Source of the DNA: Lachnospiraceae bacterium
Lineage (GTDB): Bacteria; Bacillota; Clostridia; Lachnospirales; Lachnospiraceae
Assembly: GCA_017428265.1 (NCBI GenBank)
Contig: JAFRRD010000024.1
Location: 1-41,233 of the forward strand
Direction of reading: 5' to 3'
Length of the DNA: 41,233 nt
The position numbers and the translations under genes are program-made. The notes below the pieces were generated by a model. That model saw only the letters and a list, made by a program, of their open reading frames with translations. It did no database searches and was not told where the DNA came from. Positions 1 to 8,596 of the stretch are shown here, piece by piece (position 1 is the first letter of the stretch; every line of letters starts with the position of its first letter).

Positions 1-366
1 CTTGTGGCAGCGGCCGCATTCCCTCGTCTTTTCACCTGCTGTCGTGCAGGTCGCAGGCGTGGTCACTGTCCACTCGCCCCAATTGTGACCGAGGGCCTCG
101 ATGACCCAGCTGCCTTCTTTGATCTCGTTCTCGCCGTTCTCGTCGGAGAAGTATTTCTGGCAGCGGTCGCAGTACCAATAGGCACTGTTGCCGTCCTCTT
201 CGCACTTCGCTTCCACCGCGGCATAAGCCGTCATGTTGTGGCCGAGCGCTGCAACCGGTTCGGTCTCCGTCTCGTGGCAGCGGCTGCATTCCCTCGTCTT
301 TTCACCTGCTGTCGTGCAGGTCGCAGGCGTGGTCACTGTCCACTCGCCCCAGTTGTGGCCGAGGGC
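1..366. repeat. Direct repeat inside the surface-protein gene (1-96 and 271-366)
   Basis: Bases 1-96 and 271-366 match with only four differences, a 270-bp (90-codon) period. Each copy encodes the GHNWGEW...ATCTTAGEKTREC...CxxCH unit. The first copy touches the window edge, so more units may follow outside. Confidence 0.85.
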
Positions 367-1086
367 TGTGTTCGCAACTTCCACATTATCCTTCGTGTCG
401 GAATAAGTCTCGCCTTCGAACGTTACTTCGGCGGTGTACTTCACGACCTTATTCCCGGTGCAGGTTGCCTGCGTGACTTCGGCCATGGCGATCTCATCAT
501 CTGTGACGATCTGCGTATCATCTCCACCGACACACGCAAACGAGGCCGTCGCACTGCTGTAGTCAGCAGTCCATTCCCATTCCGGTTCACCATATGCATG
601 TTCGTGGACGACTGCCGTAAAGCTTTGGTTGCTCCAGCTGTAATCATCCTCATCAAAGTCCCAGGCCTCGCATTTCAGGGCAAACTGGTAATTCTGCCCC
701 TTTTCGTACTGACTAGTCATGGTAAAGTACAGCGTGAACAGGGTCGTCCCCGCAGGAATGAGGTTCGGTGTACCGGGGCCGACCGATATTCCGCCTGTCC
801 CCTCAATAAACATGACACCGCAGCCAGAGATACCCTCGCTGCGCTGGTAGGAAAAGGCATCTTTATCGTATGTCAGTCCGTTTTTCTGCGCCTGCATTCC
901 GCCAAAGCTGTCAAGATTCTCGTACGCAACGAAAGAAACGGCAACTTCTCCGGTTTCAATAATGCTTACCTCCAGCCCAACCGGAAACTCATCGTCTCCA
1001 GCAGCCAGAACCGGGTGCCCGGAAAACGCTGTACTGATCAGCATTAATGCAGATAAAAAGAATGCAATAATCTTTCTTTGTTTCAT
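1..1086 (-). CDS. Secreted modular surface protein, cohesin-like N-terminus (C-terminus outside window)
   Basis: The first 362 codons of a minus-strand gene run off the left edge with no stop. A signal peptide is clear: MKQRK, a hydrophobic stretch to about residue 22, then a VLAAG cleavage region. Residues 31-140 look like a cohesin-type beta-sandwich, with a V-V-F pattern, an YDKDAF strand and a GTTLFTLYF edge strand. Residues 163-240 form a second module that opens HAYGEPEWEW and contains an ATCTGN-type cysteine turn. After it come repeats of the form GHNWGEW, ATCTTAGEKTREC and CxxC, with a YWYCDRC segment between them; these CxxC pairs could bind zinc or form disulphides. The same HxY/WxEPxWxW module occurs in the giant protease directly upstream, 65 bp away, so the pair probably acts together at the cell surface. 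Function is unknown. The start is the ATG preceding the signal peptide. Confidence 0.8.
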   Translation of the reverse strand, partial: MKQRKIIAFFLSALMLISTAFSGHPVLAAGDDEFPVGLEVSIIETGEVAVSFVAYENLDSFGGMQAQKNGLTYDKDAFSYQRSEGISGCGVMFIEGTGGISVGPGTPNLIPAGTTLFTLYFTMTSQYEKGQNYQFALKCEAWDFDEDDYSWSNQSFTAVVHEHAYGEPEWEWTADYSSATASFACVGGDDTQIVTDDEIAMAEVTQATCTGNKVVKYTAEVTFEGETYSDTKDNVEVANTALGHNWGEWTVTTPATCTTAGEKTRECSRCHETETEPVAALGHNMTAYAAVEAKCEEDGNSAYWYCDRCQKYFSDENGENEIKEGSWVIEALGHNWGEWTVTTPATCTTAGEKTRECGRCHK

Positions 1087-1111
1087 GCAACACCTCAATT
1101 ATCCAGGATAA

Positions 1112-1137
1112 CCGCAGAGGCCGTTACGCCTCTGCGG
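1112..1137. terminator. Strong hairpin between the protease and surface-protein genes
   Basis: There is a perfect 10-bp stem (CCGCAGAGGC / GCCTCTGCGG) with a 6-nt loop. The seven-T run (1142-1148) lies on the plus-strand 3' side, so it is a canonical intrinsic terminator only for plus-strand transcription, where no gene is seen. For the minus-strand genes it is a bare hairpin just after the protease stop codon. There it might attenuate read-through or protect the mRNA end. Confidence 0.45.
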
Positions 1138-1151
1138 CTACTTTTTTTGAT

Positions 1152-4100
1152 TTACCACTCCAGACTTTCAATCATCTCAAGGTAGAGTTTCTGGATCCTC
1201 GTCACATCCTTGGCGTCAACCTCACCATCCTTATTTGCATCCGCAACGATCAGAGCTAATCCGCTGAGAAGCTTCGTTTCCAGATAGTGTTTGTTCACAG
1301 CCGTCATATCTCTGCCGTCAACTGCACCGTTCAGGTTGGCATCGCCTCTGAGGGCGACCGAGACCTTGACGTTGGCGTTGGCGATGGTCACGGTGAATTC
1401 GTGCTTACCGTCATTGTTGATAGTGAAAGGAAGCGCCGTGAAGCTGCCGTCCTCACCCTCAACAGCGACCACGCAGGCCATGTCGCAAGTGACCGTGAAC
1501 GTCACTTCGCCGGGTTCATACTGCTTGTCGGCAACCAGAGAGGTCTCGATCAGTTCTTCACTGTAGTTGGTCAGGATGATCTTGTACGCTTCAAGTTTCG
1601 GGATCTTGACTACCTTGGTGTCGGTGTAGGTCTCGCCGCCAAGCTCGACCGTTGCCGTCCAGGTTTTTTCACCTTCCGCTTCAAGCGTGGGTTCGAAGGT
1701 CACTTCACATGTAAGGGTCCCCATTTCAAGGTTTGCAACACGTGTAGTCGTATGACCAAGATCCTCAGGTTCCCGTTCGCAGATAAATGACGCAACAGCC
1801 TGCGTGTAGCCGTCTTCATCATTGCCGGTCCAGACCCAGGTCGGTTCGGCCCACTTGTGGTCTATGCCTTCCACGTCACCGGACTCAATTTCTGCCAGGC
1901 CAAGTTCATCATTCCGTTCAATAGTCGTGACGGTGATTTCTTCGTCAAAACAGTAGGCGGAGAAGACTAAAGTCGCGACAAGCGTGAGGTCATCTTCGAT
2001 CTCTTCAAGCGGTTCTGCCTGAGCGAAGGCGATCGTGACGACACCGTCCTCATCGGTCCAGGCCTTGAATTCGGCAGCGATCTCGACTTTTTCCAGCGTC
2101 AGCTTCGTCGGGTCATATTCGACCGTGTACTTGCCGTTTGTAACCTTTTTAAACTCGACCACAAAGGATTCGCTGGTTTCGTCTTCCGGATCGGTCTCAT
2201 CGATGACCACAGCATTCAGGTCTGCAGAAGGTTTGATCGAAATGACGTCCTTCTTCGACACAAGCTTGGTTGCCGTCAGACCGCCGGCCGCTTCGGGAGC
2301 TTCCTCTTCGGCAGGCTCTTCAGCCGCTTCGGGTTCTGCAGGGATCTCTTCTTCGGCAGGCTCTTCAGCCGCAGGGGCTTCGGTCACTTCCTCGGCAGGC
2401 TCTTCAGCCGCTTCGGGTTCTGCAGGGATCTCTTCTTCGGCAGGCTCTTCAGCCGCAGGGGCTTCGGTCACTTCCTCAGCAGGTTCTTCAACCACAGGGG
2501 CTTCGGTCACTTCCTCGGCAGGTTCTTCAACCACAGGGGCTTCAGTCACTTCTTCAGCAGGGTCTTCAACTGCAGGCGCTTCAGTGACTTCTTCAACAGG
2601 AACTTCAGCCACAGGAGCTTCAGTCACTTCTTCAGCAGGAACTTCGGGTTCAGCCGCAGGAACTTCGGGTTCCTCCGGAGCCGTTTCGGTGTAATTCTTC
2701 AGCAGAACCGCCTTCGGGCTGGCATTAATGCGAGCCTCGAGCGCATCCATTTCATCCGTCGACTTCCGGTGCAGCTTGTCAGAAAGTTCCTTTCCGGCAC
2801 CCGCATTGACGCCTTCAGGAGACACGATGCCGGGTTCGTACAGAGCGGTCACAGGCCATACGCCGTCACCGAAGTTGCCGATCTCACTGACGGTTTTTTC
2901 AGAAAGATCGATGAGGTACATGACCTGGGTTCCGTTTGCGGTGGCAGCTGAGTCAAAGCATGCCCAGAAAATGAATCCGTCGGAGTAATACATATTCTGG
3001 TAATAATAGGTGCACGGGATCCCGGTATCCATAACCTTGACAGCATCACCGAAGCCGGAATCTTCATCGCTTTGGATGTTATCAAGATCCCAAGAAATCG
3101 TCCAGATGCTGCCGTTATCCGCAAGCAGATAGTACTCCGCGGAGGTTGCCGTCCGGCTCTTCAGCGCAATGCTGGCGATCCAGGAGGCTTCTCCGCTGGC
3201 ATCGGTCCCCAGATTCAGGGATACAATATCATAAACCCACCCGCAGTATTTATTACCGTTGCCGTCATCTTCCGACATGATATTGCCGAGAATGAGATTA
3301 TTGCCATAGGCGTACACATAGAGTCCGCCGGCATAGTCTGCGGGCGCTGCCGCAAAGTCATTGGTCCAAAATCTGTTAGCGCCTATATCTATAAGGTTGT
3401 TGTAATTACTCTCCACGAACAGATACAGTTCACTGGCTCTTCCGGTAAAGGTCGCGCCGAGGTGGATATTATATTCCGAATCAACCAGTGTCGCGGAGTG
3501 CAGTTCCTCACCGAGCGGTTCCTCATGGCGTGGAGTAAACGTGGGAAGAGTCCCGGTATTGAAGTCGGAAACGAAGAGTTCGCTGTCTTCGTTGTACACG
3601 ATACCGCGAAGGTCCTTTGTTACGGTCTCTACCGTGACAATACAGTCCGCAGACAGGCTCGGATTGCCGTTGGACACGGCGGTGATCACCGCTTCGCCTT
3701 CTTTTACTGCGTACACTCTGCCGTTTTCGTCAACCGAAGCAATGCTTTCGTCCGAAGAATGCCATGTGACCGTTGTATCGGCTGCCGTGATCGGCAGGAT
3801 CTCATACTGAAGGTCAAATTTCTGACCTTTCATCAGTTTCAGTTCATCCGGGGTCACCGTCAGAGACGCCGGCTCGGTAGGATCGGTGGCAGAAGCGATC
3901 ACGGTCTTGCGGTACAGATAAATGCTGCCCGCTTCCTTATCCAGACCGAACTCCTCGCCGAAGGTGAGATAGAACTTCTCGCCGGACAGATCGGTCGTGA
4001 TCAGTCTGCTCTTGCTTTCATTCCAGCTCCAGTCTTCGGAAGAAGCAGCCGCTGTAAGCGCTCTGCCTTCTCCGCTTTCCACGGAAGCAAGGTACTTATC

Positions 4101-7100
4101 GCCGTTTGCCAGCGTGAAGCCATTCGCCGCTTTCCAGACAGCGCTCTCCGGCGCATAGGCGATGTAAGGCGCCTGCACGCTGTCATTGGCTTCGTTGACG
4201 TTGACGTCAGCCGCGAAGACCGTAGAGCCCGTGTGGGCAAGCACAAGGCCTTCACCGGCTTCGTTGACGTTCACGATCAGGTATTCGCCGTTGATGCTGA
4301 GTTTGTTAGTCAGTACGTAAACGATCTTTTCGTTCACGCCGTTGTCATTGACCTTAATGGCTTTGGCTGTTTCATTGCCCGCATAGTCGGCAGCGAAAAT
4401 GGCAATGTAGCCGTTGGCATCCGCAATCGCTGCGGCAATATCCACATCCATAGAAGCGGACGCCTTACCGGGTGCCTCTTCCTGATAGATGATCTCGCCG
4501 TTCAGATCCATGACCGCGAAATACGCCAGTGCTTCGTTATCGGATGCCGATACGGTCAAGGTCGTGCCATCCAGCATAGCTTTCGTAATGGTCGGTGCCG
4601 TGTCATCGACCTTGAGGTCGAATCCCATCCAGGCACCCCTGCCCAGTACGTTTTCTCCAATAATGGCTTTAAGGTCCGCCGCGCTCAGGTGGCCGGCATC
4701 CGTATCAGTGATATCATCCGCTCTGAGCATGCCGTAATATTCCGGAATGGCATAGTAGCCGATACGGAACAGGTCACCTTCCTTCAGATTCGCAGACGCA
4801 GGAGTAAAGCTGATCGGAAGACGCACGGGCGTGGTATTCATCCACTTGCCCTGATTGATATGGTAGTACAGCGGTTCCTCATCGTATTTGCTCAGGCTGG
4901 CGAGCAGAACTTCGCTGACATCTCCGCCGTAATCGTCAACCAGCGAGACGGCGAATCCGGAAGTACCCGGAGTACGGATCAGTGTGTAGGTCAACTTCCC
5001 GATCGTCGATTTGCTGTTGACCGCAAGACGGTCATACGGGAATTCTTCTTCGACCGTATACGGGTTGCCAAGGAAGACGTATTCCTGACCGCCGTAATAC
5101 ACGGTCAGATAGTTGGTCAGGCTGCCGCTGTAAGGGAGCTTGAAGTCTTCCCCGTTGGTGGAGGCATAGTAGTAGTCCGCGTACGACTGCGCATCGAACA
5201 TGGACGGTTCCGTCCAGCTGCCGTAGTAGGCAAGCAGCGGGATGCTGTGCTCGTGAGCCAGGCTCATGCCCTCATCCGTTGCCGTATCGCAGCTAAGGTA
5301 GGTATAGCCCTGCACAAAAATACCGTTCTCATAGTAGTAATTAATTAATCCGCTCAGATCGCCCAGCGTGATCGTGACCGTGCAGCTGCGTTCACCGTGC
5401 GGCGGGATCTCGCCGGGATCGGTATCCAGCCACAGCAGCAGCAGGTGAGCATCCCAGGAGGTGAGTTCTTCATCCCCGTCCATGTCGCCGGCTTCGATGC
5501 CGTCAGCCGTCAGATCACGGTTGGATACGATATAATCCAGGATCGCCTGAACGTCATCGGCATCCGTATCGCCGTCCTGATCGACGTCATGTGCATTGGT
5601 CAGATCGTCCCAGACATAAGAGACGGTATAATTCCCATCTTCTTCCGTCATGGCAAGCGCCATATCCGTCATATGGGTAAATCCGTCACCGAATCCATTG
5701 TACGGATACTGGATCATCAGATCAGTCGTCGTATCGAATGCCAGCGGATAATCCGTCAGGTTGTACGCCGTAAAGCTGTACTTATAGATGCCGGTGCGAT
5801 CCGGATCGTCGCCGAATTCGGCCTTGACCTTGCCGTCGGCCGCCGCGCCGGTCTTCGCCGTCAGAGTGTCGTCATCCTTACCCATCATAATGACGGAAGG
5901 AGAGCTCATTGCCAGCGAAACCTCGGCACGTCCGGCGCCCTGCCGCAGGACCGGATAGTAGCTTTCATAATATGCATCGAGCATCGGAACTGCCGTAGAC
6001 ATCAGCAGGCTCTGTGCGATCGCGCGTTCGGAGTAGTTCTTGACCAGGCTCTTATTCGCCGCCTCAATATCGAAAGTCTCAAGATACTGAGCAACAAGAG
6101 CCGCCAGACCGGCAATATGCGGCGCCGCCATGGAAGTACCGGACATGCTCTCATACGCGCTGCTGCTGCCGACCACCGAAGTACCGTCGTCAGCCGAGAT
6201 GTGCGTGCCGTTCACTGACCAGATATTTCCGCCGGGAGCCGCAATTTCCGGCTTCAGGATCAGGGAACCGGGGACGCCCCAGGAACTGAAGCTGGAAACG
6301 GTTGCTTCTTCGAGGGTGCCCGTTTCAAAGATCTGAGGGTCCGTAGCGATATTGACGGAGCCGGTATACACGTTGTAGTTGCCGACTGTGGTTTTCGTCG
6401 CTGAGGCCTTGATCTGAAGTGCCGCTTCCTGGCTGATGGAGAGCATCGTGAAAGTACCGGTGTAATCACCGATGGACATGCCGAAGACACCGCCGGCAGC
6501 ATTGTTGGCAACGATCAGCGCCTTGGGGCTGAACGGTATCAGGTTGTTACCCTTGGCAGAGAAATTGATAGCGCCGCGGTTGATGATAACGATCTTCCCG
6601 GCAAGAGAGATCTCCGCATTGACCGTGGCATAATCTTCAGCTTCACCGAGAGCGTCAATATAGACGTAATTGCTGTCGCCCTGGATCGAGCTGACCGGCG
6701 CACCGTTTTGGCTGGCACTTTCCATGTAGTTGGTGGAAATAGAACCGTCAAAGACGATCGGCGACGCCACCGTCGCGATATTGTCGATCGAGGCTACGCA
6801 GAGGCTGTTGATAAAGCTTCCCGGAGAACCGACGGTGTCCATATTCGGATCCTCGGCATAAGGATAAGGGATGCCGTTCGGAAGTTCATCGGAGAAGGCG
6901 CCGCTGTTGCCGGCCGAGATCGAAACGATCGTCTTGGGATTGATGTCTTTGTCCGCCAGCTTATTCATCACACCCTGATATTCTTCAGAATAAGTGGTGC
7001 CGGGAGCCGCGCTGCCCAGAGACAGGTTGATGGTATTTGCGCCGAGGGTGATGGCGTCTTCGATTGCGACCATATAGTCGGAATCGTAAGCACCGCCGCC

Positions 7101-8141
7101 CTTGCCGAACACCTTCATAATGATCAGCTGTGCGTCAGGCGCCTGGCCGACGGCAAAGACATTTTCAGCCGCATCAACGAAGGAATCACCGCTCTTGATG
7201 TAACGGTTCGCCGCGGCGATACCGGCAACATGGGAGCCGTGCTCTTCCTGCGTGTCGTTCATATGAGTGACATCAGTATTTTTATCCCTGTAGTTGTAGC
7301 CGTAAGGGATCTTGCTGCTGATGTAGCTGCCGTTGCCCTGCAGCTGAGAAGACAGAGTGCTGAGGTCTCTTTCCGTGAGCAGCGTGCCTTCATAGCCATC
7401 CTGATCCAGCGAATACTCAAATGCGTCAGCGGCAAAGGACTGATGCGTGGTATCAAGACCTGTGTCGATGATCGCGATGCGCATTCCGGCGCCGGTGTAG
7501 CCGGCCGCCCAAACAGTCGTTGCACCGGTCATGCCGCTCGAAGTGGTAGCCGTATTCGGCTGATCGCCTTCTTCCGTGACAGGAGCTTCAAAATAGGCTT
7601 CCTGAACAACGGAACTCACGCCATCAAGTCTTTTGATAAAAGGAATCTCCTTCACTTTGACGGTCGTCGAAATGGCGTTCGTCAGCAGGGTCAAATGCCA
7701 TCTGACTTCGATGCTGTGACCCAGAGCCGCCTCGATTTTCCGTGCCAGTGCATTCTGCTGAGCCTTCAGGGAATTGCGGTACGCAGCAGCATCGGCATTG
7801 GTGCCGATGTTCTCCGTCGTATACCCTGCATCCACAGCAGACGGGGCTTTCAGGAAAATCGTGACACGGACCGTCTTTTCAAGGTCTTCGGTGATGGGAG
7901 TAAGTTCTCCGACCTCCTCCTCGTTCGGGTCCTCTTCGCCCAGTTTCTTCACATGAAGTGATGCCGGGTCCAGATCTTCCAGTTCCAGCTCCTTGCTGCC
8001 GTCAGTCTGACTTTGCGTCGCCTGGGCGGCAGGAGCATCGGCTGCTTTACCGTTGTTCGCGGCATGACTTACATGCACATGCGAAAACAGCATGGCAGCA
8101 GCAAGCAAGATAGATAAGAAACGTCTGGTATTCTTATTCAT
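1152..8141 (-). CDS. Giant secreted subtilisin-like (S8) protease with nested and terminal dockerins and a cohesin-like module
   Basis: This protein has 2329 residues. The start is the ATG at 8141, before a signal peptide (MNKNTRRFLS, then a hydrophobic core, SHA cleavage) with GGGAG upstream; a longer in-frame start at 8249 has no such support. Domains in order: I9-like propeptide about 85-190; S8 catalytic domain about 215-690 with D226 (IAIIDTG), H301 (HGSHVAG), oxyanion N412 (SAGNSG) and S670 (GTSMAAP); a PA-type insertion about 455-600; lactocepin/C5a-peptidase-like Fn3 about 780-970; a dockerin-type pair of calcium loops nested in it (852-863 and 886-897); further beta domains; a Big_2 Ig-like domain about 1424-1505; a Glu/Pro/Ala/Thr linker 1820-1950; a cohesin-like module about 1960-2085; an HxWxEPxWxW module about 2095-2190; and a C-terminal dockerin (loops 2267-2278, 2301-2312). 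There is no LPXTG or SLH anchor, so surface attachment by dockerin-cohesin binding is inferred. All catalytic residues are present. Confidence 0.93.
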   Translation of the reverse strand: MNKNTRRFLSILLAAAMLFSHVHVSHAANNGKAADAPAAQATQSQTDGSKELELEDLDPASLHVKKLGEEDPNEEEVGELTPITEDLEKTVRVTIFLKAPSAVDAGYTTENIGTNADAAAYRNSLKAQQNALARKIEAALGHSIEVRWHLTLLTNAISTTVKVKEIPFIKRLDGVSSVVQEAYFEAPVTEEGDQPNTATTSSGMTGATTVWAAGYTGAGMRIAIIDTGLDTTHQSFAADAFEYSLDQDGYEGTLLTERDLSTLSSQLQGNGSYISSKIPYGYNYRDKNTDVTHMNDTQEEHGSHVAGIAAANRYIKSGDSFVDAAENVFAVGQAPDAQLIIMKVFGKGGGAYDSDYMVAIEDAITLGANTINLSLGSAAPGTTYSEEYQGVMNKLADKDINPKTIVSISAGNSGAFSDELPNGIPYPYAEDPNMDTVGSPGSFINSLCVASIDNIATVASPIVFDGSISTNYMESASQNGAPVSSIQGDSNYVYIDALGEAEDYATVNAEISLAGKIVIINRGAINFSAKGNNLIPFSPKALIVANNAAGGVFGMSIGDYTGTFTMLSISQEAALQIKASATKTTVGNYNVYTGSVNIATDPQIFETGTLEEATVSSFSSWGVPGSLILKPEIAAPGGNIWSVNGTHISADDGTSVVGSSSAYESMSGTSMAAPHIAGLAALVAQYLETFDIEAANKSLVKNYSERAIAQSLLMSTAVPMLDAYYESYYPVLRQGAGRAEVSLAMSSPSVIMMGKDDDTLTAKTGAAADGKVKAEFGDDPDRTGIYKYSFTAYNLTDYPLAFDTTTDLMIQYPYNGFGDGFTHMTDMALAMTEEDGNYTVSYVWDDLTNAHDVDQDGDTDADDVQAILDYIVSNRDLTADGIEAGDMDGDEELTSWDAHLLLLWLDTDPGEIPPHGERSCTVTITLGDLSGLINYYYENGIFVQGYTYLSCDTATDEGMSLAHEHSIPLLAYYGSWTEPSMFDAQSYADYYYASTNGEDFKLPYSGSLTNYLTVYYGGQEYVFLGNPYTVEEEFPYDRLAVNSKSTIGKLTYTLIRTPGTSGFAVSLVDDYGGDVSEVLLASLSKYDEEPLYYHINQGKWMNTTPVRLPISFTPASANLKEGDLFRIGYYAIPEYYGMLRADDITDTDAGHLSAADLKAIIGENVLGRGAWMGFDLKVDDTAPTITKAMLDGTTLTVSASDNEALAYFAVMDLNGEIIYQEEAPGKASASMDVDIAAAIADANGYIAIFAADYAGNETAKAIKVNDNGVNEKIVYVLTNKLSINGEYLIVNVNEAGEGLVLAHTGSTVFAADVNVNEANDSVQAPYIAYAPESAVWKAANGFTLANGDKYLASVESGEGRALTAAASSEDWSWNESKSRLITTDLSGEKFYLTFGEEFGLDKEAGSIYLYRKTVIASATDPTEPASLTVTPDELKLMKGQKFDLQYEILPITAADTTVTWHSSDESIASVDENGRVYAVKEGEAVITAVSNGNPSLSADCIVTVETVTKDLRGIVYNEDSELFVSDFNTGTLPTFTPRHEEPLGEELHSATLVDSEYNIHLGATFTGRASELYLFVESNYNNLIDIGANRFWTNDFAAAPADYAGGLYVYAYGNNLILGNIMSEDDGNGNKYCGWVYDIVSLNLGTDASGEASWIASIALKSRTATSAEYYLLADNGSIWTISWDLDNIQSDEDSGFGDAVKVMDTGIPCTYYYQNMYYSDGFIFWACFDSAATANGTQVMYLIDLSEKTVSEIGNFGDGVWPVTALYEPGIVSPEGVNAGAGKELSDKLHRKSTDEMDALEARINASPKAVLLKNYTETAPEEPEVPAAEPEVPAEEVTEAPVAEVPVEEVTEAPAVEDPAEEVTEAPVVEEPAEEVTEAPVVEEPAEEVTEAPAAEEPAEEEIPAEPEAAEEPAEEVTEAPAAEEPAEEEIPAEPEAAEEPAEEEAPEAAGGLTATKLVSKKDVISIKPSADLNAVVIDETDPEDETSESFVVEFKKVTNGKYTVEYDPTKLTLEKVEIAAEFKAWTDEDGVVTIAFAQAEPLEEIEDDLTLVATLVFSAYCFDEEITVTTIERNDELGLAEIESGDVEGIDHKWAEPTWVWTGNDEDGYTQAVASFICEREPEDLGHTTTRVANLEMGTLTCEVTFEPTLEAEGEKTWTATVELGGETYTDTKVVKIPKLEAYKIILTNYSEELIETSLVADKQYEPGEVTFTVTCDMACVVAVEGEDGSFTALPFTINNDGKHEFTVTIANANVKVSVALRGDANLNGAVDGRDMTAVNKHYLETKLLSGLALIVADANKDGEVDAKDVTRIQKLYLEMIESLEW
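2311..2634. repeat. Tandem repeats encoding the acidic Pro/Glu/Ala/Thr linker
   Basis: An 84-bp unit occurs twice almost perfectly (2311-2394, 2395-2478). Four 39-bp units then follow with increasing divergence (2479-2517, 2518-2556, 2557-2595, 2596-2634). They encode 28-residue and 13-residue repeats of the type AEEVTEAPVVEEP in the protease linker. Length variation between strains by slippage or recombination is likely. Confidence 0.85.
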
Positions 8142-8258
8142 GCTTTGCTTTTCTCCCTTCCTGTTTTTTCTTTTTAACCGTTCTCCGGTCAATAATATGC
8201 GAGAACAGCCCCTGACACATTTTTCATGAGTTAGAGGCGCTACGTACATACATAAAAT

Positions 8259-8287
8259 AAGTTATCATATCTATATTGGAAGGTCAA
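8259..8287 (-). promoter_or_regulatory. Candidate promoter of the giant protease gene
   Basis: TTGACC (8282-8287), a 17-nt spacer and TAACTT (8259-8264) lie upstream of the protease. This would leave a 5' UTR of about 110 nt containing GTTCTC/GAGAAC inverted arms (8180-8185, 8201-8206). The -10 is weak. The rest of the roughly 300-bp stretch between the protease start and the tRNA-Leu terminator shows nothing else I can identify. Confidence 0.4.
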
Positions 8288-8402
8288 GAAAAAAATCGCA
8301 GAAAAGCGGAAACTATTCTCATAAATACAGGTGTTTTTTGCCGATAATTCTATTTACAATCAACAATCCACCAATTTCGACCGTTTTCAGCCGTTATCAC
8401 AC

Positions 8403-8430
8403 AAAAAGCGCCGTGCTTTTTCACGGCGCT
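8403..8430 (-). terminator. Intrinsic terminator of tRNA-Leu
   Basis: Read on the minus strand, an 8-bp GC-rich stem (GCGCCGTG / CACGGCGC) with a 6-nt loop is followed by TTTTTGTG. It lies 9 nt beyond the tRNA 3' end. Confidence 0.85.
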
Positions 8431-8438
8431 TTCATCTC

Positions 8439-8521
8439 TGCGGAAGAAGGGACTTGAACCCTCACGTTCGTCGAACACATGATCCTTAGTCATGCCTGTC
8501 TGCCAATTCCAGCACTTCCGC
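8439..8521 (-). tRNA. tRNA-Leu, anticodon AAG
   Basis: This is an 83-nt class II tRNA. The acceptor stem GCGGAAG/CTTCCGC closes on discriminator A, as expected for leucine. The anticodon stem CATGA/TCATG closes a CTAAGGA loop, giving anticodon AAG. A long variable arm (TGTTC GAC GAACG) and a T-arm with GGTTCAAG are present. CCA is not encoded. The tRNA is single, with its own promoter and terminator. The unmodified A at position 34 is unusual in bacteria; it would read CUU, and CUC as well if deaminated to inosine. Confidence 0.93.
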
Positions 8522-8556
8522 ACGGTCTTTCGACCTGTCTTCTGCAGACTTTTGGC

Positions 8557-8585
8557 ATTATAGCACTCTGTGTCCGGGAATGCAA
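8557..8585 (-). promoter_or_regulatory. Promoter of tRNA-Leu
   Basis: An extended -10 TGCTATAAT (TATAAT at 8557-8562) has TTGCAT 17 nt upstream (8580-8585). Initiation would fall about 30 nt before the tRNA body. Confidence 0.7.
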
Positions 8586-8596
8586 GCGGTTTTTTT

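Noticed and set aside
3072-5348. A 758-codon plus-strand open frame
   Set aside because: It lies wholly antisense to the protease, whose domains are intact. Its translation has no recognisable domain and shows the Arg/Val/Ile-rich composition typical of antisense frames in G+C-rich genes.
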